A DNA stretch of 64,000 nt, from assembly GCF_900625095.1 (NCBI RefSeq), contig NZ_LR130760.1:3104322-3168321 (forward strand). The letters are read 5' to 3'. Origin of the DNA: Acinetobacter ihumii (lineage in GTDB: Bacteria > Pseudomonadota > Gammaproteobacteria > Pseudomonadales > Moraxellaceae). Of this stretch, positions 8,584 through 15,417 are shown in pieces. The notes under the pieces were generated by a model. It saw only the letters and a program-made list of their open reading frames with translations, had not been told where the DNA came from and searched no databases. The position numbers and the translations under genes were made by a program. Position 1 is the stretch's first letter. Each line of letters starts with the position of its first letter.

Positions 8584-9507
8584 TCAGGCACTATTTTTTT
8601 GTTTAGATTCAGAAGGAGACTGTAAAATCTGACTTGCGGGTGGAATGCTATGCGTTAACCAGACATTTCCTCCAATAATCGAGCCTTTACCGATGGTAAT
8701 ACGCCCTAAAATGGTCGCTCCTGCATAAATAACGACATCATCTTCTACGACAGGATGGCGTGCATAGTCTTTCTTGAGTGAGCCGTTTTGATGCAGTTCA
8801 AATCTTTTGGCCCCTAGTGTCACTGCCTGATAAATGCGTACTCGTTCGCCAATGACACAGGTTTCTCCAATCACCACGCCTGTACCATGATCAATAAAAA
8901 AGCCTTGACCAATGGTTGCCCCGGGATGGATATCAATACCAGTTGCAGAATGAGCAAGTTCAGAAATAATGCGAGATAATAGCGGTACATGTGCATAGAG
9001 CTGATGCGCCAACCGATGATAAATCATGGCAAAAATACCGGGATAGCAAAGTAGGACTTCATCTACACTATGCGCAGCAGGATCACCTTCAAAGGCAGCG
9101 CAGACATCTGCATCCAGCAAGCATCGAATTCGAGGCAGGGCATCAGCAAAGTCCTGAACAATGTGTTCAGCGAAGGTTTCAAAACTGGGCGTATGTGCGT
9201 CATCGTTCCATTTAAGTTTATTTTTAGACTCGTAATTCAACGCCAGTTTGACCTGACTAAAAAGTTCATTCAGCACCCGATCAAGTGTGTAGGAAATATA
9301 ATAATCCTCAGCTTCCTGTCGTAATTCCGCAGGTCCAAGTCGCATTGGAAAAAGAATGCCGCATAGATCATCCAGAATCGTTTTAAGAATATCTTTGGAT
9401 GGAAGCTCACGGCCCCCAATTTCTTTTAAACGATGTTGACGTTCACGCCATTCATGACGTGCCTGCTGCAAGCCTTTAACAACAGGAGAAATATTCCATT
9501 GAGCCAC
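8584..9507 (-). CDS. epsC: Serine O-acetyltransferase (EpsC/CysE-type)
   Basis: 307 residues. It transfers acetyl from acetyl-CoA to L-serine, the first step of cysteine synthesis. The N-terminal half is helical (to about residue 185). The C-terminal half is a left-handed beta-helix of hexapeptide repeats: IHPGATIGQGFFIDHGTG, VVIGETCVIGERVRIYQ, VTLGAKRF, DVVIYAGATILGRITIGKGS and IIGGNVWLTHSIP. The catalytic HG of IDHGTG is present. Family 2A encapsulin loci commonly carry this gene, presumably supplying O-acetylserine and cysteine as substrate for the encapsulated desulfurase. It lies 69 nt after the rhodanese gene and 275 nt before the shell gene on the same strand. Confidence 0.93.
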   Translation of the reverse strand: MAQWNISPVVKGLQQARHEWRERQHRLKEIGGRELPSKDILKTILDDLCGILFPMRLGPAELRQEAEDYYISYTLDRVLNELFSQVKLALNYESKNKLKWNDDAHTPSFETFAEHIVQDFADALPRIRCLLDADVCAAFEGDPAAHSVDEVLLCYPGIFAMIYHRLAHQLYAHVPLLSRIISELAHSATGIDIHPGATIGQGFFIDHGTGVVIGETCVIGERVRIYQAVTLGAKRFELHQNGSLKKDYARHPVVEDDVVIYAGATILGRITIGKGSIIGGNVWLTHSIPPASQILQSPSESKQKNSA

Positions 9508-9576
9508 ATTGTTTCCTTATTTGCACAAGCATTGATTAAAATTACAATTGATGCGTGGTTTGAAAGACATGCGAAT

Positions 9577-10071
9577 TTAGTCTTGTAGCCAAGGCAACTG
9601 ATGAATACGCCAGCCATTACTGCTATTCCGCTGTTGTTGTTCGTTTAAATCTCCCTCAAAACCTTCAAGTACATTATAAATATGCTCAAAACCTGCGTTG
9701 AAAGCAGCCTCTGCGGCCAGAGCAGAACGTTTCCCACTGCGACAGAGCAGTAAAATGGTCGCGTCTTTCCCGACTTTATTTTCCAGTTCTTTGATGAAAC
9801 GCGGATTACGATTAAATGAAGTGCCTGTCGCCCAAGCGACATGAACACTTTCTGGCACATAGCCCACAAATTTACGTTCTTCATTGGTACGAACATCGAC
9901 AAGAATGGCCTGATCATGTTCAACCAAATACCATGCATCTGCTGGTGTGACGCTACCGGTAAAATCCAGCTCATGTTCTTGGGCATATTGCTGTGCTTTG
10001 TTTAAAATTTCTTCTACATTGCGATCAGCTAATATTGGGGTGGAATGTAAATTGTTGAGTTTGGCATTCAT
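9577..10071 (-). CDS. Rhodanese-domain sulfurtransferase of the encapsulin operon
   Basis: 164 residues, a single rhodanese domain at about residues 38-160. The active-site loop is CRSGKRS with the persulfide-carrying cysteine. DVRTNEERKFVGYVPESVHV is the CH2A/aspartate region and NVLEGFEGDLN the C-terminal motif. A Trp-rich end (GWRIHQLPWLQD) is typical of this subgroup. As the first gene of the operon (rhodanese, serine acetyltransferase, shell, desulfurase) it probably moves sulfane sulfur into or out of the compartment's pathway. There is no signal peptide, so it is cytoplasmic. Its start is divergent from the MoeB-like gene across a 197-bp gap. Confidence 0.93.
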   Translation of the reverse strand: MNAKLNNLHSTPILADRNVEEILNKAQQYAQEHELDFTGSVTPADAWYLVEHDQAILVDVRTNEERKFVGYVPESVHVAWATGTSFNRNPRFIKELENKVGKDATILLLCRSGKRSALAAEAAFNAGFEHIYNVLEGFEGDLNEQQQRNSSNGWRIHQLPWLQD

Positions 10072-10205
10072 GGTCAGATCCTTAAAAAAACTATCCAGAT
10101 CATTGGATTGATTTGAATGCTACGCCTGATTACTTATTCTTAAAAATAAATAAATTGCATGTCTATATACTAAATTTTCATAAATTGATTTGGATAAAAT
10201 AAAAA

Positions 10206-10234
10206 CTTCATCAAGATGGTCTTGCCTCTATAAT
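10206..10234 (+). promoter_or_regulatory. Sigma70-like promoter before the MoeB-like gene
   Basis: A perfect TATAAT (10229-10234) has a weak -35 (CTTCAT, 10206-10211) 17 bp upstream. Transcription would start near 10241. That lies past the in-frame TTG at 10236 and so argues for translation from a later codon. Confidence 0.45.
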
Positions 10235-10268
10235 ATTGGCTAAGCGAACACATAAGGGCATTATTCCT

Positions 10269-11078
10269 GTGAATGATATTTCCAATACTGAACTTGAACT
10301 CAGTGATGACGAAATGCATCTGTATAGCCGACAGATTTTATTGGACGGTTGGGATATTGAGGCTCAGGAAAGATTAAAACTTGCCAATGTTTTGATTGTC
10401 GGTGCCGGCGGAATTGGCTGTAGCAGTGCTGAATTATTGGCGCGTGCAGGCGTGGGTAAACTAACCATTGTTGATGCAGATACGATAGAAACCAGTAACT
10501 TACAACGGCAAATGGCGTTCACTCCGCATGATATCGGTCAGTTTAAAGCTGAAGTTTTGGCAAAACGCTTAACGATGCTGAATCCGCATATTCAAGTCGA
10601 ATATGTCATTGCAAAACTGAACGAAATAAATGCTGATGAATGGATTCAATCGCAGGATGTTGTATTGGATGGTTGTGATAATTTTACAACACGGTATTTA
10701 GTTAACGCTGTATGTAAAAAATATGCTGTTCCCCTCATTAGTGCTTCTGCCATTGGTTTTCAGGGACAACTATTGATGGTGGATGCAGATTCAGCTTGTT
10801 ATGAATGTTTATTTCCCAAAGAACAACATGCCAATGAAGGTTTACGTTGTGCTGAATCAGGCGTATTGGCAAGCACCCCTGTCATGATTGCGTCATTACA
10901 AGCACATCACACATTGTTGTTTTTAGGTCTAAATTTAACCCCTTTAAAAAGTAAACTTTTACTTTGGGATGGTTTAACCCTTAAACAGCGTATTCTTCAT
11001 TTTGAAAAAGATACAAATTGCCCAACTTGTCAGGCAAGTTTATCGGTAAACTCATTGAAGTTTGATACACTGCCTTGA
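10269..11078 (+). CDS. HesA/MoeB/ThiF-family adenylyltransferase
   Basis: About 269 residues. E1-like enzymes adenylate the C-terminal glycine of a MoaD/ThiS-type sulfur carrier. Visible motifs are SRQILLDGWDIEAQERL, the nucleotide-binding GAGGIGCSSAELLARAGVG, DADTIETSNLQRQ (the Arg finger) and DGCDNFTTRYLVN. The zinc-binding pairs are YECLFP and CPTCQ, although YECLFP shows one Cys rather than CxxC. I chose the GTG at 10269 (AAGGG 10 nt upstream, then VNDISNTELELSDDEM, which aligns with the MoeB start). An in-frame TTG at 10236 would extend it by 11 codons but sits before the likely transcription start. No sulfur-carrier gene is nearby. The ABC1 gene follows within 25 nt. Confidence 0.85.
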   Translation: MNDISNTELELSDDEMHLYSRQILLDGWDIEAQERLKLANVLIVGAGGIGCSSAELLARAGVGKLTIVDADTIETSNLQRQMAFTPHDIGQFKAEVLAKRLTMLNPHIQVEYVIAKLNEINADEWIQSQDVVLDGCDNFTTRYLVNAVCKKYAVPLISASAIGFQGQLLMVDADSACYECLFPKEQHANEGLRCAESGVLASTPVMIASLQAHHTLLFLGLNLTPLKSKLLLWDGLTLKQRILHFEKDTNCPTCQASLSVNSLKFDTLP

Positions 11079-11100
11079 TGAACTCAACACATTAAATGAT

Positions 11101-12399
11101 ATGAAAAAAAATATTCTATTTGACGGGCTACGTTCCGTTGCCCGTATTGGTGAGACTGCTGTGGTTGCTGCCAAAGCAGGCATTAAATACGCCACTGAAA
11201 AGCCAAGTAATGCCAAACTCATGCGTGAGACATTCGAGTCTTTAGGTTCGACTTATATTAAATTAGGTCAGTTTATTGCCAGCACACCTTCACTTTTCCC
11301 GCGTGAATATGTCGAGGAGTTTCAAGGCTGTCTGGATCAAACCCCAACTTTACCGTTTAGCTATATTCAAGAGGTTTTGGCGACTGAGTTTGCGGGTCGT
11401 AATTTAAATGAAATTTTTGCCTCGATAGATGAAACGCCACTGGCTTCAGCCTCTATTGCACAAGTGCATGCTGCAAAACTTACGACTGGCGAGAATGTCG
11501 TTATTAAAGTGCAAAAACCCGGTGTGGAAACGATCTTATATACCGATTTGAACGTGGTACATTGGGCCACCAAGATGCTGGAAAAAGCCATTCCAAAGGT
11601 TAAGTTTGCTTCACTGTCTGAAATTGTGGACGAAATTAAAACACGTATGGTACGTGAAGTTGATTTCATTGAAGAAGCACAAAATCTGGATGATTTCGTT
11701 GAATATTTACAGATCAGTAATAATCAGGCTGCGACTGCACCGAAAGTTTATCATCAATTTTCAACCCGCCGTGTCCTCACCATGGAACGCTTATACGGTG
11801 TGTCTTTAACGGATTTTGATGTGGTGAAAAAATACGCCAAAGATCCATCACAAGTATTAATTACTGCCATGAATACGTGGTTTGGTAGTTTAATGCTGTG
11901 TAAAAGCTTCCATGCAGACTTGCATGCGGGTAATCTCATGTTGCTTGAAGATGGACGCATTGGTTTCATTGACTTTGGAATCGTCGGGCAATTAAATCCT
12001 GATGTATGGACCGCGTGTTTGGCATTTATGGATGCTTTGCAGAAAACCGATTACACTGCAATGGCTGAAAATATGTTGAAAATGGGCATGACCCATACCA
12101 AAATTGATACCAATGTTTTGGCACGTGATCTTGAGCGATTATTCAGTGGCGTATTACTTGCTGATCCACAGGAAATTTTGACTTCAAAACCTTCTGATTT
12201 AAATGACATCATGTTGGATATGGTAGCAGTGGGTGAACGTCACGGAATTAAATTCCCACGTGATTTTGCCTTATTGTTCAAACAAATGCTGTATTTTGAT
12301 CGTTTTATGCGCGTCCTTGCGCCATATACCGATATTTATGCAGACCAGCGTTTGAAAATGGTTCAAACTATAGAACCGCAATTGTTGTTTAAACATTAA
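11101..12399 (+). CDS. ABC1/AarF (UbiB-like) kinase family protein
   Basis: 432 residues from the ATG at 11101. An in-frame TTG at 11062 would overlap the previous gene and has no better ribosome-binding site. Family motifs: STYIKLGQFIASTPSLFP (KxGQ), PLASASIAQVHAAKL (Ala-rich loop), VIKVQKPGVE, REVDFIEEAQN, FHADLHAGNLML and IGFIDFGIVG. The HADLHAGN form of the catalytic loop is closer to canonical UbiB/AarF than the paralogue at 3230-4603 (QTDPNFGN). No clear membrane anchor follows the kinase-like domain. It is probably co-transcribed with the MoeB-like gene, and folB starts 17 nt after its stop. Confidence 0.88.
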   Translation: MKKNILFDGLRSVARIGETAVVAAKAGIKYATEKPSNAKLMRETFESLGSTYIKLGQFIASTPSLFPREYVEEFQGCLDQTPTLPFSYIQEVLATEFAGRNLNEIFASIDETPLASASIAQVHAAKLTTGENVVIKVQKPGVETILYTDLNVVHWATKMLEKAIPKVKFASLSEIVDEIKTRMVREVDFIEEAQNLDDFVEYLQISNNQAATAPKVYHQFSTRRVLTMERLYGVSLTDFDVVKKYAKDPSQVLITAMNTWFGSLMLCKSFHADLHAGNLMLLEDGRIGFIDFGIVGQLNPDVWTACLAFMDALQKTDYTAMAENMLKMGMTHTKIDTNVLARDLERLFSGVLLADPQEILTSKPSDLNDIMLDMVAVGERHGIKFPRDFALLFKQMLYFDRFMRVLAPYTDIYADQRLKMVQTIEPQLLFKH

Positions 12400-12416
12400 G
12401 TTTGAGTTGGATCACC

Positions 12417-12797
12417 ATGGATGCCATTGTTATTGAAGGTTTAAAGGTCAATACTGTGATTGGCTGTTTCAATTGGGAACGACAAATTCTTCAACCTTTA
12501 ATGTTGGATTTAACCATTCATGTTGATTTGAACCAAGCAGCACAATCAGATGAGCTAGAAGATACCTTAAACTATGCCCAGATTTGTGAACTTGCGGCGC
12601 AAACCATTCAAAAAGCACAGCCTAAATTAATTGAACATGCCGCTCATTTGGTTTTGAATGTGCTTTTTGAGACATTTTCAGCGATTCATTCTATTATTAT
12701 TACCATTCGTAAGCCTGCCATTATTGCAGAAGCCAATTCTGTAGGAATTCGCCTTGAACGCCAACGAAACGATTTTCGCCCTCGCACTGGCGAGTAA
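12417..12797 (+). CDS. folB: Dihydroneopterin aldolase
   Basis: 126 residues from the ATG at 12417 (GGA 5 nt upstream). FolB cleaves 7,8-dihydroneopterin to 6-hydroxymethyl-dihydropterin and glycolaldehyde in folate synthesis. It begins DAIVIEGLKVNTVIGCFNWER, the typical FolB opening. NYAQICELA carries the catalytic-site Tyr/Glu region, followed by LIEHAAHLVLN and the C-terminal KPAIIAEANSVGIRLER. The 3' end overlaps folK by 44 nt in another frame, so the two consecutive enzymes of the pathway are translationally linked. Confidence 0.93.
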   Translation: MDAIVIEGLKVNTVIGCFNWERQILQPLMLDLTIHVDLNQAAQSDELEDTLNYAQICELAAQTIQKAQPKLIEHAAHLVLNVLFETFSAIHSIIITIRKPAIIAEANSVGIRLERQRNDFRPRTGE

Positions 12798-13239
12798 TCT
12801 GAATCCAGAACAACATTTTCAGGTTGCCTACCAAACCATTTTGTCTTGGGGAGAGGTGCAATTCTCGCATATTTATCAAATTCCGTGCCGTGACGGCGTG
12901 GGGGCAGATTACTGGAATTCGGCTTGTTTGCTTAAATCCTCAAAAACAAAATCACAGCTTGAAATTGCGCTCAAACAACTTGAAACGGCATCGGGTCGGA
13001 TTCGACCCTCACATCAAATTTCTTTGGATGTTGATTTGATTGCTTGGGGAAATAGTTTAGAGAAAATGCAGTTTAATCCCAAAAAAATGCCGCTGGCTGT
13101 GGATGTCAAAATTCCATTGTCTGAACTGTGGAATCATTCAACTTTGCATGTTGCTGGAAGCCATTTCCCAAAAGTTGATGTTCACAGCGATGTTCAGAGC
13201 AACGCTCACATTCAGACGAATATTCAAGTCGTCGAATAA
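12754..13239 (+). CDS. folK: 6-hydroxymethyl-7,8-dihydropterin pyrophosphokinase
   Basis: 161 residues from a TTG start with AGGA 7 nt upstream, inside the end of folB. HPPK transfers pyrophosphate from ATP to hydroxymethyl-dihydropterin. It opens FALALASNLNPEQHF, the HPPK 'G/A-S-N' start. The metal-binding LDVDLIAWG corresponds to the canonical LDLDIL motif with its two catalytic aspartates, preceded by GRIRPSHQIS. The C-terminal part (KVDVHSDVQSNAHIQTNIQ) is divergent and low in complexity, and the second motif of typical FolK (hPHPxxxxRxFVL) is replaced by MPLAVDVKIPLSELW. The assignment rests on the core motif and on folB linkage. Confidence 0.82.
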   Translation: MNANETIFALALASNLNPEQHFQVAYQTILSWGEVQFSHIYQIPCRDGVGADYWNSACLLKSSKTKSQLEIALKQLETASGRIRPSHQISLDVDLIAWGNSLEKMQFNPKKMPLAVDVKIPLSELWNHSTLHVAGSHFPKVDVHSDVQSNAHIQTNIQVVE

Positions 13240-13244
13240 ACATT

Positions 13245-13282
13245 TAGCAAAAGATTTTCAACATACCAGCAGCCTTTTGCTA
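13245..13282. terminator. Hairpin between convergent folK and coq7
   Basis: TAGCAAAAG (13245-13253) pairs with CTTTTGCTA (13274-13282) across a 20-nt loop. It lies between the two convergent stop codons and could act in both directions. There are no strong T tracts. Confidence 0.4.
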
Positions 13283-13291
13283 TCTAGCAAG

Positions 13292-13927
13292 TCAAACGTA
13301 ATAACTGGTTTTGGTCATTAACTTTGAAATTGCGGTCATAGTGATTTTGACAGGAAAAGGTAAATCAACACCACCTGCATGCAAGGCAGTATCGCGATGA
13401 TGTAATTCATCTTCATTCATCTGCTCTAATATGCGTTTTGACCGCTGATCATAAGCGGGTAATTGATTTAAATGATCAATCAAATGCGCACTCACTTGAC
13501 GCTCGGTTTCTGCAACAAAGCCCAAGCTGTATTTATCACCTGCAATGCCTGCAATTGCACCCATGCCAAATGAAAGACCATACCAGATCGGGTTGAGTAA
13601 ACTTGGTACACTGTCTAGCTCTTTTAAACGATCTTCACACCAAGCCAGATGATCTTGTTCCTCAATAGCAGCTTGTTCCATTTCACGGCGTACATTGGGG
13701 AGTTTTGCAGTCAGCGCTTGACCATGATAAAGCGCTTGAGCACAGACTTCACCGCTATGGTTGACGCGCATTAATCCAGCCACATGACGCGCATCACTGA
13801 CAGTGAGCGGTGCATCAGTTTGTTCGGCTGGATTACTGCGATGCGCCGCAGTTGCACCAGGAACTAAACTTCTTAATGCCTGATCGAAAGAGTTGATCAG
13901 TCGGTCGATACCCGTAAAGTGACGCAT
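13292..13927 (-). CDS. coq7: 2-polyprenyl-3-methyl-6-methoxy-1,4-benzoquinol (demethoxyubiquinone) hydroxylase
   Basis: 211 residues from the ATG at 13927, chosen because GGAGG lies 9 nt upstream. Coq7 is a ferritin-like di-iron monooxygenase that hydroxylates demethoxyubiquinol late in ubiquinone synthesis. The iron ligands are visible in order: MRVNHSGEVCAQ (Glu), AAIEEQDHLAWCEDR (ExxH), GFVAETERQVSAH (Glu) and NEDELHHRDTAL (ExxH). A hydrophobic segment (GLSFGMGAIAGIAG) may dip into the membrane. It is encoded 4 nt after the stop of the upstream transporter gene, forming an operon with it. Confidence 0.95.
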   Translation of the reverse strand: MRHFTGIDRLINSFDQALRSLVPGATAAHRSNPAEQTDAPLTVSDARHVAGLMRVNHSGEVCAQALYHGQALTAKLPNVRREMEQAAIEEQDHLAWCEDRLKELDSVPSLLNPIWYGLSFGMGAIAGIAGDKYSLGFVAETERQVSAHLIDHLNQLPAYDQRSKRILEQMNEDELHHRDTALHAGGVDLPFPVKITMTAISKLMTKTSYYV

Positions 13928-13931
13928 GGAA

Positions 13932-15251
13932 TTAATCCTCCAGAGAAGCATGTGCTGAATTTAACATAGGCGGCAACTTACGTAGTAACCAAACTGAAAA
14001 AATAGCACTCAAGACAGCTGTAATAATAAAAAGAATTTTAATGTCAATTTTTAAAATACTTAAAATAATAATCGAGAATATTGCTGATGACACCATAAAT
14101 ACAGCATTTAAAATATTGTTTGCAGCCACCACACGAGCCCGGTGTGAGCGCGGTGAATAAGCCTGCATCATGGCATAAAGGGGAACAATATAAAATCCAC
14201 CACTAATACCCAACAATGTGACTGCAAGCATGACATGATAATACACCCAGCCCGATGTAAACATCTCTTTTAAAGATAGTAATGCTCCGGTTTTTTCAGG
14301 AACAAAGGCCAGGCTTGCAGCTAAATACAATGCAAATAAGCTCAACCCGACAGCACCAATTGGTACCATTTTAATATTGAGTTCTGAACCACCAATTTTA
14401 CGGCACAGTAATGAACCGACTCCAATCCCCACGGAGAAAAACGTCAGGAGCAGACTCACTACATTTTCCGAGGCATGTAAATTTTGCTGAGTGAGTTGTG
14501 GAATTTGAGTCAGATAAGTCGCACCATAAAACCAATACCATGAGTTACCAAGCAAAATCGTAAAAATTAAAGGAATACTTTTGGCATATTTTATAGTTTG
14601 AAAACTGGTTCTAAAGAAATTCCAGTCAATTTTTAAATCAGGTTCGGCAATTTTCTGGGGAAGAATAAAGCGGCTACACACATAACCAATCACCGCAATA
14701 CTCACTACGGTCAAACTAATCCAGACTAAATTGCCATTGGATGATGAAATTACCGCACCGCCTAAAATCATACCGAGTAAAATTGCAATTGAAGTGCCAG
14801 ACTGAAATAAAGCATTACCTGACATCAGCTCATTAGGCTTTAAAATTTCAGGTAAAATCGCGTATTTTATCGGTCCAAAAAAGGTGGAATGTACGCCCAT
14901 TAAAAATAACGCCACCATCAATAACACCAAATGACCAGTAATAAAACCAACTGAACCAATGAGCATGATGATAATTTCAAGCACTTTAATGGCACGAACT
15001 AGGCTCGCTCGTTCGTATTTGTCTGCAATTTGACCTGCGGTCGCAGAGAAAATGAAATAAGGCAAAATAAATAACAGCGCAGCCAGATTATTCAGTGTAC
15101 TGATACTGGCGGACTGCTGGCTAATCAGTCCATAAGTAATGACCAGCAGTAAGGCTTGCTTGTAGACATTGTCGTTTAACGCACCAAAAAACTGCGTTAA
15201 AAACATGGGCAAAAATCGATGTGATGTTAAGAGATTGTTATCATTTTTCAT
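13932..15251 (-). CDS. MFS transporter, LplT-like
   Basis: 439 residues with 12 predicted membrane helices. The opening FLPMFLTQFFGALNDNVYKQALLL and SATAGQIADKYERASLVR resemble the N-terminal part of LplT/Aas-linked lysophospholipid transporters (FFGALNDNxxK motif). STFFGPIKYAILPEIL and NELMSGNALFQSGTSIAIL also match that subgroup. The likely role is flipping of lysophospholipids across the inner membrane, but the adjacent acyltransferase (Aas) seen in E. coli is absent here. The substrate is therefore inferred from similarity only. coq7 follows after 4 nt. Confidence 0.8.
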   Translation of the reverse strand: MKNDNNLLTSHRFLPMFLTQFFGALNDNVYKQALLLVITYGLISQQSASISTLNNLAALLFILPYFIFSATAGQIADKYERASLVRAIKVLEIIIMLIGSVGFITGHLVLLMVALFLMGVHSTFFGPIKYAILPEILKPNELMSGNALFQSGTSIAILLGMILGGAVISSSNGNLVWISLTVVSIAVIGYVCSRFILPQKIAEPDLKIDWNFFRTSFQTIKYAKSIPLIFTILLGNSWYWFYGATYLTQIPQLTQQNLHASENVVSLLLTFFSVGIGVGSLLCRKIGGSELNIKMVPIGAVGLSLFALYLAASLAFVPEKTGALLSLKEMFTSGWVYYHVMLAVTLLGISGGFYIVPLYAMMQAYSPRSHRARVVAANNILNAVFMVSSAIFSIIILSILKIDIKILFIITAVLSAIFSVWLLRKLPPMLNSAHASLED

Positions 15252-15417
15252 AGGTTGAACTTCATTGCGATTTATTAAGAAATGTGATCAATTTGTTAAA
15301 GTGCCTTGAAAATCATGTATGATAATTTTGAGCGGTTGATACAATGAAAATTCAATAGATTTCCATGTGTTTATATACATTAAAGCTATTCCGATTAAAA
15401 TAAGTTTAGAGTTTTAC

